NCBI GenBank assembly: GCA_016218045.1
Contig: JACRFB010000014.1
Coordinates: 33,356-97,355, forward strand
Length of the DNA: 64,000 nucleotides
Direction of reading: 5' to 3'
Source: Ignavibacteriota bacterium
GTDB taxonomy: Bacteria; Bacteroidota; Ignavibacteria; SZUA-365
Below, one piece after another: positions 46,174 through 55,527 of the stretch. The translations under genes and the position numbers were made by a program. The notes under the pieces are model-generated. The model saw only the letters and a list, made by a program, of their open reading frames with translations. It was not told the origin of the DNA and ran no database searches. Each line of letters starts with the position of its first letter. Position 1 is the first letter of the stretch.

Positions 46174-48030
46174 ATGCACGCATTGACCCTCGTTCTTACG
46201 GCCCTGTGTATCATGGCCATCGCATACAGGTATTACAGCGCCTTCATCGCCGCGAAGGTGATAGCCCTCGACGACGCGCGTACAACACCCGCGCATCGTT
46301 TCAACGATGGACAGAACTATCAGCCGACGAATAAGTGGGTCCTCTTCGGCCATCATTTTGCAGCGATTGCGGGAGCGGGTCCGCTGATCGGTCCCGTGCT
46401 TGCGGCGCAGTTCGGGTATCTCCCCGGTTTCCTGTGGCTGGTGATCGGCGTCGTGCTCGGCGGGGCTGTGCACGACTTTGTCAGTCTGGGCGCATCAATT
46501 CGGAGAAACGGGAGATCGATAGCCGAAATAGCGCGCGGCGAGATCAGTCCGCTCGCGGGAACAGTGGGATCGATCGCGATCCTTATCATCGTGGTGATCG
46601 CGTTGTCGGGACTCGGTGTTGCGGTGGTGAACGCGTTGAGTGAAAGCGCCTGGGGCACCTTCACCATCGCGATGACCATACCCATCGCGATATTTGTGGG
46701 ACTGTGGATGACAAAGATCCGTCCCGGCAAAATCACCGAGGCCAGCATCATCGGTGTTGTGGCAGTCCTCGCGGCCGTGGTGCTGGGACACAACGTGCAG
46801 AACTCCTCCATCGGATCGTGGTTTGTGCTCTCGCGCAACGGCATTGTGATCGCGCTGGCCGTGTACGGCTTCATCGCGTCGGTGCTGCCGATATGGCTGC
46901 TGCTCGCGCCGCGCGACTACCTGAGTTCGTACATGAAGATCGGGACCATCTTCCTGCTCATCGCGGGAGTGGTGGTTGTCAATCCCGTCCTGAAAATTCC
47001 CGCGATCACCGAATACGTGTCGGGCGGCGGACCCATCATACACGGAAAACTTTTCCCCTTCCTTTTCATCACCATCGCCTGCGGGGCGATATCGGGATTT
47101 CACTCGCTCGTGTCGTCGGGCACGACGCCCAAGATGATCAACAAGGAGAGCGACGCGCGTTTCATCGGCTATGGCGCGATGCTCATGGAAAGTGTTGTCG
47201 GCGTCATCGCGCTCGTGGCCGCGGCCTCGCTGCATCCCGGAGATTATTACGCCATCAATCTGCCCGCGGCAAAGTACGCGCTGCTCGGACTGTCACCCGT
47301 CAATCTCGACGTCCTTTCCGCCGCCGTCGGTGAAGATCTCGCCGGACGCACGGGAGGCGCCGTGTCGCTCGCCATCGGTTTTGCGCAGATATTCTCCGGC
47401 ATTCCGGGCATGAAAACGCTGGTCGCCTACTGGTACCATTTTGCGATCATGTTCGAGGCCCTATTCATCCTCACCACCATCGATGCGGGCACACGCGTGG
47501 CGCGTTTCCTCGTACAGGAATTTGTGGGCAAGGCGTGGAAACCCTTCGAAAGGGTCAACTGGATTCCGGGCACCATCATTTCTACCGGACTCGTTGTCGC
47601 GGCGTGGGCCTATTTTATCTGGACGGGAAACATCAGCACCATCTGGCCCATGTTCGGCACGGCCAATCAACTGCTCGCCGTCGTGGCGCTCGCCGTCGGC
47701 ACCAGCGCCATCATCAATTCCGGCAAGGCCAAATACGCCTGGGTGACCTTCGTACCCATGGCCTTTGTCGCGACAACAACACTTACGGCGGGTGTGCTGA
47801 ACATCACCGACAATTTCTGGCCGCTGACGCAGAGTCCCGCCACGGCAGTGCAGGGCTGGGTGAATATCGGACTGACGGCTCTTATTATGATCTGCGCCAT
47901 CGTCGTGCTCATCGAGGCCTTCCGGTCGTGGGGGCGTGTGCTCCTGAAGGGGCAGCCGCCGCACACACACGCGCTCGTGACGGACGAGGACAACACACCC
48001 GGCGAGACGCGCATCTTCCGCTGCTGTTAG
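46174..48030 (+). CDS. cstA: Carbon starvation protein CstA-like peptide/pyruvate transporter
   Basis: A 618-residue integral membrane protein of the CstA family (peptide or pyruvate uptake). At least 14 hydrophobic segments are visible, with the family motifs [43 protein letters not shown] in the next loop, and [21 protein letters not shown] lies just before the ATG at 46174. A signal of starvation control is not visible. It is a stand-alone gene between T9SS cargo genes. Confidence 0.95.
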   Translation: MHALTLVLTALCIMAIAYRYYSAFIAAKVIALDDARTTPAHRFNDGQNYQPTNKWVLFGHHFAAIAGAGPLIGPVLAAQFGYLPGFLWLVIGVVLGGAVHDFVSLGASIRRNGRSIAEIARGEISPLAGTVGSIAILIIVVIALSGLGVAVVNALSESAWGTFTIAMTIPIAIFVGLWMTKIRPGKITEASIIGVVAVLAAVVLGHNVQNSSIGSWFVLSRNGIVIALAVYGFIASVLPIWLLLAPRDYLSSYMKIGTIFLLIAGVVVVNPVLKIPAITEYVSGGGPIIHGKLFPFLFITIACGAISGFHSLVSSGTTPKMINKESDARFIGYGAMLMESVVGVIALVAAASLHPGDYYAINLPAAKYALLGLSPVNLDVLSAAVGEDLAGRTGGAVSLAIGFAQIFSGIPGMKTLVAYWYHFAIMFEALFILTTIDAGTRVARFLVQEFVGKAWKPFERVNWIPGTIISTGLVVAAWAYFIWTGNISTIWPMFGTANQLLAVVALAVGTSAIINSGKAKYAWVTFVPMAFVATTTLTAGVLNITDNFWPLTQSPATAVQGWVNIGLTALIMICAIVVLIEAFRSWGRVLLKGQPPHTHALVTDEDNTPGETRIFRCC

Positions 48031-48161
48031 CACCGCCCCGGGCTGTGAAGCCCCTGTTCAATTTTGTAACACGGAGGCCAACCTAATACAGGATTGGACA
48101 GGTCAGACTATCGCCGGGTGGAAAAAAGGATAAAAAGATAGAAAATATCGGGATATAATTG

Positions 48162-48178
48162 TTGGTCCGGTTCTTGCT
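48162..48178 (+). promoter_or_regulatory. Sigma-54 promoter upstream of a T9SS cargo gene
   Basis: TTGGTCCG-N4-TTGCT, identical in the -24 and -12 boxes to the site at 37174; GG and GC are exactly 10 bases apart. An AT-rich tract lies just upstream (48120-48160). Expected start near 48190, 38 bases before the ATG at 48228. Confidence 0.65.
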
Positions 48179-48227
48179 TGTGGGGTACTGTCGCACTCTC
48201 ACATACACATTATGAATCGGTCATACA

Positions 48228-49904
48228 ATGAATCGTCCGTCACACACATACATCGTCTTCCTGATCCTGCTGTTGGGCGGCACGGCGCTTCACGCGCAGA
48301 ACGTGCCCGAGGGTTCGCTCATCATCCCCATGGACAACGCCACCTTAGTCGGCAGCGGCGGACAGGGGAATATCCTGAAAGCCTACGGATTGGTGTACAA
48401 CCTCCGGCAGGGCGGCGTCCGCGTGTACTGGGCATATTCCACCACAAAATCCCATGACGGGATCGACTTTGCAGCCGCGGCAAATCAGGTGAAGAACCGC
48501 AGCACGAACGGGACTTTCGCTTCGGCGTTTAATTATCGCGGCGGTCCCTTCATCGTCGACGTGGCCGATACCGGCGTCGCGGGTCCGCTGCTCCGTGCCT
48601 TTGCCAACGGCGTCACAGTCCATCAGGTGCTCAGCCCGTTCACGAATGTCCCGATAGAGCATACACTCGATTTTATCCCGCGTGCGTACGTGTACTCGTC
48701 CAACGCGAACAATCACGATCTGCTGACCGATGTGTTGACCAACGCCGGCATTCCGTCCAGCGCGTATCAGACGGGCACCGGCGGCGTACCGACAGTCGCC
48801 ACACTCACCGGAACCGGATCGGGCTGTTTCACCATCATCATGATCCCGCACGAGGATGCCCTCACGGCCACCGATGCCACACGCCTGAAGGACTTCACCA
48901 TCGACTACGGCAACGTGTATCTGCAGTGTGATGCGGTGCGGGATTTCGAGGCACTCAGTTCGCCGCAGGTGCTCACCACCGCGGGTGTGTTCAAACCGGG
49001 CGGCTCGCCCGGCACATGGACGTATCCCGATTCGGGCGCGCGCACCTTCTACGGTCAGTTTATCGGATCGGTGGAGAACACCGGCGGAGCCATCGCATAC
49101 TGGAAGACGAATCCCGGCAGCACCTATCAGACCGGATCGTACAGCATCGCGCGCCAGGTGAACGACATCACCTACCATAAGGTGATGAGCCGGCGCTACA
49201 ATAACAGTCCGTCCTTCGGGTGGTTCTTTTACATGGGTGGACACGACAACACCAACTCGACAAATCTGCAGCGCATGCTGCTCAACGCCTTCATCGGACC
49301 CGCCACACGGCTCAGTTGCACGCCGCTGCCCGTCGAACTCGTCTCGTTCAGCGGAAGGGTATCGGGCTCCGATGTGATTCTCACCTGGCGCACCGCCACC
49401 GAGGCCAACAATCACGGTTTCGAGGTGCAGCGCTCGCGCGATCTGCGCGAGTGGACGGCCATCGAATTCATCGCCGGGCAGGGCACCAGCAATTCGCCGA
49501 ACAACTACAAATACATCGACAAACTCACCCCGATGGATCTGCGCGGAAACGGCATGTCGTACCGGCTCAAGCAGATCGATCGTGACGGCGGCGTGTCGTA
49601 CTCGTCGATCGTCAGCGTGCGGGACAGCGGTCCTGTTGCAACACTCGACCTGTCGCAGAATTTTCCGAATCCGTTCAATCCGTCGACCAACATTTCCTTC
49701 GTGCTGCCCAGCGCGCAGAGTGTGACACTTACGGTGATGAATCATCTGGGCCAGGAGGTTGCGCGCCTGCTCGACGGTGTGTCGCTCGAAGCGGGTCACC
49801 ATGCGATGACATTCTCCGCAGAGAATCTGCCGAGCGGCCAGTATCATTACCGCCTGAGCAGTTCCGAAGGTTCGGTGACGCGCACGATGTTCCTCGCGCG
49901 TTAA
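48228..49904 (+). CDS. Large secreted protein with T9SS sorting domain
   Basis: A 558-residue exported protein: signal peptide (LHAQ, residue 24), an N-terminal domain of unknown fold with many Gly and Asn, then LPVELVSFSGRVSGSDVILTW, the fibronectin-type/SusE-like linker common in T9SS cargo (RTATEANNHGFEVQRS), and the sorting domain (QNFPNPFNPSTNISFVLP to VTRTMFLAR). The ATG at 48212 is in another frame; 48228 fits the signal peptide. N-terminal text such as IIMIPHEDALTATDATRLKDF resembles glutamine-amidotransferase-like or ThuA-like domains, but I cannot confirm it. Confidence 0.8.
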   Translation: MNRPSHTYIVFLILLLGGTALHAQNVPEGSLIIPMDNATLVGSGGQGNILKAYGLVYNLRQGGVRVYWAYSTTKSHDGIDFAAAANQVKNRSTNGTFASAFNYRGGPFIVDVADTGVAGPLLRAFANGVTVHQVLSPFTNVPIEHTLDFIPRAYVYSSNANNHDLLTDVLTNAGIPSSAYQTGTGGVPTVATLTGTGSGCFTIIMIPHEDALTATDATRLKDFTIDYGNVYLQCDAVRDFEALSSPQVLTTAGVFKPGGSPGTWTYPDSGARTFYGQFIGSVENTGGAIAYWKTNPGSTYQTGSYSIARQVNDITYHKVMSRRYNNSPSFGWFFYMGGHDNTNSTNLQRMLLNAFIGPATRLSCTPLPVELVSFSGRVSGSDVILTWRTATEANNHGFEVQRSRDLREWTAIEFIAGQGTSNSPNNYKYIDKLTPMDLRGNGMSYRLKQIDRDGGVSYSSIVSVRDSGPVATLDLSQNFPNPFNPSTNISFVLPSAQSVTLTVMNHLGQEVARLLDGVSLEAGHHAMTFSAENLPSGQYHYRLSSSEGSVTRTMFLAR

Positions 49905-49938
49905 GAGCCGCGCAGCGAATCGTATCCGTAAAAACAAT

Positions 49939-49978
49939 CGCGGGCCCCGGCAAACACACCGGGGCCCGCGGTGTTTTA
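49939..49978. terminator. Bidirectional terminator between convergent T9SS genes
   Basis: Perfect 12-bp GC stem (49939-49950 with 49959-49970), 8-base loop, T-rich on both sides (GTGTTTTA on the plus strand, TTGTTTTT on the minus strand). Confidence 0.85.
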
Positions 49979-49986
49979 TTCGCGGT

Positions 49987-52035
49987 CTAACGCGCGACGA
50001 GGAACGACAGGCCCGCGGCCGTGTCGCGCGCGCGCAGCAGCACCATGTACCTGCCCGCGGGCATACCGTCCGCGTCGAGAGCGAGCAGCGTTTCGCCCTG
50101 CGGGAAGACGCGTGATGGAAGCGAGCGGACCAGTTTTCCATTCATGTCGGTGACGGAAAGCTCGCAGGCAGCTCCCGCGAAGCGCTCGGGAACATACACG
50201 TGCAGCGTTCCGCCGTTGTCGCGCGTCACAGGGTGCGGCGCGATACGCATTGTGGGCGCGTCGCCACGGCGCTGCAGAAGTTTCTCGCAGTAGCCGTCGA
50301 TGAAGATGCCTCCCGCCGCGATCGTGGTATCCGACGGACAGCACTGCTGCCAGAGCCGCGCGCGCAGAAGATCGATATGCAGCGCCGTGGCCGAGATCTG
50401 TTGCGTCACCGCGAGGCGCAGCGAGGCGAGCACACCATCGGCGCGCGCAGGGAGCACCGTGCCGTCGGTAAAGAGGCGCAGCGTGCGCGTATCGGGCCGC
50501 GACGATAACACCGTGCCTTCGGGGAACACGTCGCCGGGCAACACGTCGAGCAGCGCGGCATCGGCGGGCAGCGCGATGTCGACACGCAGCAGGGCGCGTG
50601 TGCGCGGGTCGAGCATGCCGGGCGGGACGAGCAGCGGCACCTCCACGTTTCCGTCGGAGGAATGAGAGGGTGCCGCCGGAAAACCCACCGCGAAGGGGCG
50701 CAGGCACTGGCAGACGTCCACCGTATCGGGACTCGTGGTGAGCACGACCGGACAACCGTCGAGCACTGCGTCCACGATGCGGAATTCAACGGCACGGCTC
50801 GTATCTGCGGGCAGGCCCTGAATCGGGAAGCCGACCAGCAACTGCGTGGCGGCGGCGGGGATGATGTTGCTCATGCCGAAGGCCACACGTCCCGGCGCGA
50901 TCTGCGTCATCGTGACGATTTGATTCTCGGCCACCGTGCCGAGGGTGAAGGGCAGAAGCGGTTCGATTTTTACAAGCTTCTCGTCGAACTCCACCGTGAA
51001 GCGCAGATTGAGCGCGAGGGTCTGCACCGGCGCGGGTGACAGCGTGACCGTGGCGAGGCCGCTCTCGAAGGGTGCAAGACTCGAGGGGACGGTCACGGCC
51101 AGCACCGCCGCGGGCGGCCGTGACGGAGTGACAAACGATTCGACCGTGCGCGCTGAATCTGCGCCCACACGCACGATCACATCGAGCGTGCGCAGACTGT
51201 CGGTACAGTTCGCCTGATATTCCACCACGCAGCAGCGCTCGGTGATTTCGGCGGCGATACGTTCGTACACGTTTGTCAGTTCGCTGGGACGGACCACCGA
51301 GAAAAAGAGTCCGCCCGTGCCCGTGGCAAATCCGCGCATGACGCTGAGATACGGCTCGGTGATCCCGAACGCGATCGAATGGATCTTGATCGTATTCGCC
51401 TGCGCGCGCGCAACCACCGCGGCGGCGGTGTTCACACTCATGTTGTCCTCGCCGTCGGTGATGATCACCGCATGCCTGTTGCCCGGCCGCGCCGAGAGTA
51501 TGTCGAGTCCGAGTAATGATGCGTCGTACAGCGGTGTGCCGCCTTCGGCCACCAGTGCGGCGAGCACCGTTTTGAGCTGCGTTTTGTCGGTAGTGAAATC
51601 CTGGCGGACTGTGATGAAACGGCCGAAGGTCACGATGGCGCATTCATCGGTAGCGCCCAGACTGTCGACGAGGCGTCCCGCCGCCTCGATGAGTTTCGGC
51701 ATGACTCCGAGCATCGATCCGCTGTTGTCGAGCACCATGACCACGGAATTGATGCGGGTCGGATCGGGACAGCGCACCGTGAGCGGGCGGCGGACGCCGT
51801 TGTCGGTTAGTGTGAGATTGTCGGCATCGAGACCCCGGAGCAGCGCTCCGCCGCGCTCGGCGCAGATCTTGAGTTTCACCGTCGGCAAGCCGGTAAAATC
51901 CACGTCCGACAGATGGACGGTCAGGGGCTGTGCGGCGAGAGGCGTTGCGGCCACACAGGCCGCGAAAGCCAGCGCGAGGGCAAACACAACACGAGCGGGG
52001 CGTGTGCTGCGGGCAGGAGGGAGAAGTGGATGCAT
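49987..52035 (-). CDS. T9SS-secreted VWA-domain protein
   Basis: A 682-residue exported protein. Signal peptide ends at PLAAQ (about residue 32). A von Willebrand A domain carries an intact MIDAS (LDNSGSML near residue 103, plus ITDGEDNM), flanked by CPDPTRINSVVMV, which closely matches the same region of the giant protein at 28124. Then comes an unrecognised region with several Cys pairs and, at the C-terminus, a T9SS-type sorting domain (ELSVTDMNGKLVRSL to LSFLVAR). I start at the ATG at 52033-52035. Inferred role: surface adhesion in a Mg/Mn-dependent manner. Confidence 0.82.
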   Translation of the reverse strand: MHPLLPPARSTRPARVVFALALAFAACVAATPLAAQPLTVHLSDVDFTGLPTVKLKICAERGGALLRGLDADNLTLTDNGVRRPLTVRCPDPTRINSVVMVLDNSGSMLGVMPKLIEAAGRLVDSLGATDECAIVTFGRFITVRQDFTTDKTQLKTVLAALVAEGGTPLYDASLLGLDILSARPGNRHAVIITDGEDNMSVNTAAAVVARAQANTIKIHSIAFGITEPYLSVMRGFATGTGGLFFSVVRPSELTNVYERIAAEITERCCVVEYQANCTDSLRTLDVIVRVGADSARTVESFVTPSRPPAAVLAVTVPSSLAPFESGLATVTLSPAPVQTLALNLRFTVEFDEKLVKIEPLLPFTLGTVAENQIVTMTQIAPGRVAFGMSNIIPAAATQLLVGFPIQGLPADTSRAVEFRIVDAVLDGCPVVLTTSPDTVDVCQCLRPFAVGFPAAPSHSSDGNVEVPLLVPPGMLDPRTRALLRVDIALPADAALLDVLPGDVFPEGTVLSSRPDTRTLRLFTDGTVLPARADGVLASLRLAVTQQISATALHIDLLRARLWQQCCPSDTTIAAGGIFIDGYCEKLLQRRGDAPTMRIAPHPVTRDNGGTLHVYVPERFAGAACELSVTDMNGKLVRSLPSRVFPQGETLLALDADGMPAGRYMVLLRARDTAAGLSFLVAR

Positions 52036-52270
52036 GGGATCAATTGTATCGGAAAATCGAATCAAGCGCAAGACCGAAGCGTGTCCCGCGCCGCAACGGA
52101 TTCGTGTGTGAGATGCGGGAACACACATCTCTGTGCACGGGACATTGCCTTGATCTGCGAGAAAAAAATACGGATTTTGCCTGCCGATCGCGGAGCACGG
52201 CACGTCCGGTATAACGTACCGGGATTCGACCCTCTGGGAGTACACCACACGCAACCTCAAGGAGGCCCTT

Positions 52271-53221
52271 ATGATTCGCATGTTTGCAGTCTTTGCCCTG
52301 CTGTTCTTTGCGGTATTTCCCACAGTACTGCCCGCCCAGAGTTTCGACGACGAGTTCAACGGCTTCGTGCTCGACTCGCGGTGGAGCTGGGTGCGCGAGG
52401 ACCGTCCGTACTGGTCGCTCGACGCATCGAAGCTGCAGATCATGACACAAACCGGCGCGTTAAACGGCACCGATTACAACGACGTCAAGAACATCCTGCT
52501 GCAGCCCGCACCCAACCTGCCCGATTTTAATTTCCGGACCAAGATCGAATTTTCCCCCGACTCGTCGTTGCACAATGCGGGGCTCATTTACCGCCTCGAC
52601 GACGACAATTATATCCGCGTTTCGCGCGGCGTACACGAGAACATCAACGGTGTGTGGATGGAAATCGAACAGCTCGGCCGCACCGAAATTTCCTTCGTGG
52701 CCGACATCACCTCGAGCACCGTGCAGCTCAGTCTCTCGCGCAACGGAGGGACGATGTACCGCGCCATGGTGACTACGAACGACACCGATTGGACCATCAT
52801 CGCCGAACGCAACACCGCCTTCCCCTCGGGGGGCAGTCCGAAGATCGGCCTGCAGGCGGCCAACGGCCAGGGCAATGTGACCACGAGCCGCATTCCCGCG
52901 CGTTTCGACTGGTTCCACGTCAACTTGACCGGGGTTGATGACGGTCGCGTGCTCCAGGTGCCGTCGCCCGAAGTGCACGACGTGTACCCCGCACCCGCGC
53001 GCGCGGGCGACGACATGACCGTCACGTATTCTCTTCCCGGCGCCGCCGGATCAATCCGCCTCTCCGACATGCTCGGTCGCGTTGTCTGGCGCGGCACGCT
53101 CGATCCCGGCGAAGGGATACGCCACACACGCGTACCCACCGCGGGTGTCACACCGGGCACCTATATGGTGACAGTGGAGAGCGGAACGCGCCTTGCGCAG
53201 CGTTCCGTCGTGATCCGCTAA
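52271..53221 (+). CDS. T9SS-secreted concanavalin-like (GH43 C2/DUF1349-like) protein
   Basis: A 316-residue exported protein with a signal peptide (LPAQ, residue 23), a beta-sandwich domain of about 200 residues (DEFNGFVLDSRWSWV, ...AGLIYRLDDDNYIRV, RFDWFHVNL) that matches the concanavalin A-like module found at the C-terminus of GH43 beta-xylosidases and in DUF1349 proteins, and a T9SS sorting domain (YPAPARAGDDMTVTYS to RSVVIR). No glycosidase catalytic residues are seen; it probably binds a carbohydrate. Perfect AAGGAGG before the ATG. Confidence 0.82.
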   Translation: MIRMFAVFALLFFAVFPTVLPAQSFDDEFNGFVLDSRWSWVREDRPYWSLDASKLQIMTQTGALNGTDYNDVKNILLQPAPNLPDFNFRTKIEFSPDSSLHNAGLIYRLDDDNYIRVSRGVHENINGVWMEIEQLGRTEISFVADITSSTVQLSLSRNGGTMYRAMVTTNDTDWTIIAERNTAFPSGGSPKIGLQAANGQGNVTTSRIPARFDWFHVNLTGVDDGRVLQVPSPEVHDVYPAPARAGDDMTVTYSLPGAAGSIRLSDMLGRVVWRGTLDPGEGIRHTRVPTAGVTPGTYMVTVESGTRLAQRSVVIR

Positions 53222-53270
53222 ATACAGGAGTATCGGAGCCGATAATCCGAAGAAACTTCCGCCCTGAAAA

Positions 53271-53314
53271 ACACAGGGCCGCTGCGACGAACGCGGCGGC
53301 CCTGTGTTTTTTTT
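53271..53314 (+). terminator. Rho-independent terminator after the concanavalin-like gene
   Basis: 12-bp stem (53271-53282 with 53296-53307), followed by eight T. Confidence 0.85.
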
Positions 53315-53325
53315 AACGGATGCGG

Positions 53326-53589
53326 TCAGCGCGAGAACATGGCGCCCAACCCGGCGAGTTCGACACTTTCCACCTCGGGGAAGCGGCGTTTGAGGATGCG
53401 TTCGACGCCGCCCTTGAGCGTCAGTGTCGACGAAGGACAACTGCCGCACGCGCCGGCGAGTTCCACAAACACGACGTTGTTCTTCATTTCGACAAAACGG
53501 ATTTTCCCGCCGTCCATCTCGATGTACGGACGTATCTCCCGATCGATAACTTCCTCGATCCTGGTTTCCATCGTATCCTGCTCTGTCAT
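53326..53589 (-). CDS. NifU C-terminal-domain (Nfu-type) Fe-S scaffold
   Basis: An 87-residue Nfu domain with the Fe-S cluster-binding CxxC at C48-x-x-C51 (GACGSCPSS). It receives or holds a 4Fe-4S cluster for transfer to apo-proteins. The ATG at 53587-53589 is preceded by GGAG; the longer open frame to 53991 is made of repeat-derived sequence. It sits alone before the repeat island; no isc or suf genes are nearby. Confidence 0.9.
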   Translation of the reverse strand: MTEQDTMETRIEEVIDREIRPYIEMDGGKIRFVEMKNNVVFVELAGACGSCPSSTLTLKGGVERILKRRFPEVESVELAGLGAMFSR

Positions 53590-53675
53590 GGGGGTGCTCC
53601 GGTAGAGTGACAAAAAGTTCGCGGGAAAACTAACACCTGCGCAGTTCCGAAAAAAGGGGATATGTCGTATCCATG

Positions 53676-53878
53676 AATCGGAGAGCGGGACAGCGGGAGA
53701 GCGGGAGCGCGGGAGCGGAACAACGAAATAGTGTCTCGCTGAGTCCCGCGAAGCGGGAAAGCGCGACGGGACAGCGGGAGCGGAACAACGAAATAGTGTC
53801 TCGCTGAGTCCCGCGAAGCGGGAAAGCGCGACGGGAGAGCGGGACAGCGGGACAGCGGGAGAGCGGGACAGCGGGAGT
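53676..53878. repeat. GCGGGA word array with a 65-base direct repeat
   Basis: Many copies of GCGGGAGA/GCGGGACA surround two near-identical 63-base blocks beginning GCGGGAGCGGAACAACGAAA at 53709 and 53774 (period 65). Confidence 0.85.
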
Positions 53879-53924
53879 TGTGTCATGACGAACTTGTCGA
53901 GGCACGACGGGACATCGGAACGCG

Positions 53925-53965
53925 CACCCTCACCCCGGCCCTCTCCCGTTCCCGGGCGAGGGTGA
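53925..53965. repeat. REP-like extragenic palindrome (CCCTCACCCCGGCCCTC type)
   Basis: CACCCTCACCCCGGCCCTC followed after a short spacer by GGGCGAGGGTGA, the classic extragenic palindrome known from many Gram-negative genomes and whose translation often reads LTPALSR. One copy here. Confidence 0.75.
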
Positions 53966-54083
53966 CTGATCTGTTTTGTGCGGTGTTTCATGCGTGGTTC
54001 GCGGCGGTGCCGGGCGACCGCCGGTCGCCCCTGTCGGATGTCATTCGCGACTCACGCACACGCAAAATGGATCGAGGAAGGAA

Positions 54084-54143
54084 TCGTATCGTCTAATCGT
54101 CTAATCGTCTGATCGTCTGACGGTCTAATCGTCTCATCGTCCG
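54084..54143. repeat. GTCTAATC word array
   Basis: Copies of (ATCGTCTAATCGTCTGATC)-type words. The same word occurs inverted at 62343-62386, between hemH and hemG. Confidence 0.85.
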
Positions 54144-54310
54144 TTGAGCCCGCTCCGCGGGCTCTTGGGTTCTCCCCCCGCGTCGCACTCCCAGGCATCA
54201 CGGCGTGGGTTGGTGAATGTCGCCCCTCCGGGGCTCTTGGGTTCTCCCCCCGCGTCGCATTCCCACGCCTGACCGCGTGGGTTGGTGAATGTCGCCCCTC
54301 CGGGGCTCAG
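54144..54310. repeat. Two 72-base REP-like units (GCCCCTCCGGGGC palindrome)
   Basis: The unit GCTCTTGGGTTCTCCCCCCG ... TGTCGCCCCTCCGGGG recurs at 54161 and 54233 (period 72) with a few substitutions. Each contains the palindrome GCCCCTCCGGGGC. On the minus strand the text encodes GGATFTNPR-like words, a widespread signature of extragenic repeats rather than of a protein. An inverted degenerate copy lies near 54430-54492. Confidence 0.8.
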
Positions 54311-54314
54311 GAAA

Positions 54315-54430
54315 TCGTGGAAGGTAGCAAAGTGGAAAAGTGGCAAGTAACAACGCCTATCGCGCTCTACCATCTACCCAACTACCATCTACCATCTACC
54401 AACTACCATTTACCCATCTACCCATCTACC
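54315..54430. repeat. GGAAGTGG and CCATCTACC word arrays
   Basis: First a short run of GGAAGG/AGTGGAAAAGTGG words (54315-54350), then copies of CTACCATCTACCCAACTACCA (54366-54430). Confidence 0.8.
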
Positions 54431-54632
54431 TCGCCGTCAGGCGTGGGACGGGACGCGGCATCGGAGTCCAGAGAACCCGCGAAGCGGGATGGGAATCGTT
54501 TTCTACGACATTCTATACAAACGGGAGTGGAGAAAACCGTCCCCTGTGGCGGGCGCGAGGAAGTCTCGGGGCAATTTGCGATATTTATGGACGATTGGAT
54601 CGCAATAGACTAATTCCGGATAGATACACCTG

Positions 54633-55469
54633 ATGTTTGTGACCTTGCTCGGCAGTCTGGCCGATGTGTTCCTGCCCGTTTTGTACGTGGTGACCGCCAT
54701 GGCGTACGGTCTGGCGTTTTTCCGCGACGAGGCCTTTGCGAAACTCTGGAAGTCGCGGCTGCTGTTCGCCACCACGGTCACTCATTTTTTCGCCATTGGA
54801 CTGCACACGGCCCAACACGGGCACTGCATGGTCACCACCATCTTCGAGATGATGTCACTCGTGGCGTTCACCGTGATCACCACATACACGGTCATCGAGT
54901 TCCGCACCAACATCAAGGGCACGGGATTCTTCCTCGTCTGCCTCGCCTCGCTGTTCGAACTGGTCTCGGCCGTGGGCACCAAGCTGCCGGTTTCGCAGGC
55001 GCCGAATCCGGTGCTCTCGAACATGGGCATCGGCCTGCACGTCTCGTCGGCCGTGTTCGGTTTCGGCGGCATCGCCATCTCGGCCGTGTACGGCATGCTG
55101 TATCTGCTGCTGCACAGGGAATTAAAAAAAGGGGATTTCGGATCCTTTTTTAAACATCTCCCCAGTCTCGAATCACTCGAGCGCCTCAGCGGCGTGGCCA
55201 TGGTGCTGGGATTTATGCTGCTCACCGTCGCGATTCTCATCGGCGGATTCTGGCTGCCGCGCACGTTCCAAAATTTCTCGTACGGGGATCCGAAGCTGGT
55301 CGCAACGGGCGCCGTGTGGATACTCTACGCCGTGGTGTTGGTGGCGAAGTACGCGCTGCGGCTCGACGGCAAACGCGTGATCACGCTGTCGCTCGCCGGC
55401 TTCGTGCTCTCGATGCTTTCATTCACCGTTGTCAACGCCTTCTTCAGCGGCTTTCACAGGTTTTTCTGA
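54633..55469 (+). CDS. hemX: HemX/CcsA-like membrane protein
   Basis: A 278-residue protein with about eight transmembrane segments, similar to the cytochrome c assembly (CcsA) family. It lacks the WWD haem-binding motif of true CcsA. Because it directly precedes hemA, as in Bacillus-type hemAXCDBL clusters and many Chlorobi, the HemX role (controlling glutamyl-tRNA reductase level) is more likely than cytochrome assembly. The alternative is a CcsA-like cytochrome c biogenesis protein. Hydrophobic text such as MLLTVAILIGGFWLP supports the membrane call. No strong RBS is visible. Confidence 0.75.
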   Translation: MFVTLLGSLADVFLPVLYVVTAMAYGLAFFRDEAFAKLWKSRLLFATTVTHFFAIGLHTAQHGHCMVTTIFEMMSLVAFTVITTYTVIEFRTNIKGTGFFLVCLASLFELVSAVGTKLPVSQAPNPVLSNMGIGLHVSSAVFGFGGIAISAVYGMLYLLLHRELKKGDFGSFFKHLPSLESLERLSGVAMVLGFMLLTVAILIGGFWLPRTFQNFSYGDPKLVATGAVWILYAVVLVAKYALRLDGKRVITLSLAGFVLSMLSFTVVNAFFSGFHRFF

Positions 55470-55527
55470 TGCAAGACGCCGTTTCCCTCCGCACGAGTAC
55501 CACGACAGGAAAGGGCACAGCGTGCCG

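Larger units (their letters stand above)
53590..54632. other. 1-kb gene-free island of stacked extragenic repeats
   Basis: No gene I would support. In order: a G/C word array (53676-53876) with a 65-base direct repeat, a REP-like element (53925-53965), a GTCTAATC word array (54084-54143), a pair of 72-base REP-like units (54144-54310), a GGAAGTGG/ACCATCTACC array (54315-54430), and an inverted degenerate copy of the 72-base unit (54430-54492). The rest shows nothing recognisable. Several frames are open across it (for example 54317-54613) but their translations are only repeat words. Confidence 0.8.

Noticed and set aside
53676..54310. Possible CRISPR array in the repeat island or between hemD and hemE
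   Set aside because: The repeats have no constant repeat with unique spacers of even length; the words drift and are directly adjacent, and no cas genes are present.
54317..54613. Open frames of about 80-100 codons in the repeat island
   Set aside because: The translations are runs of YHLP or PSRCPAV words, i.e. translated repeat arrays.
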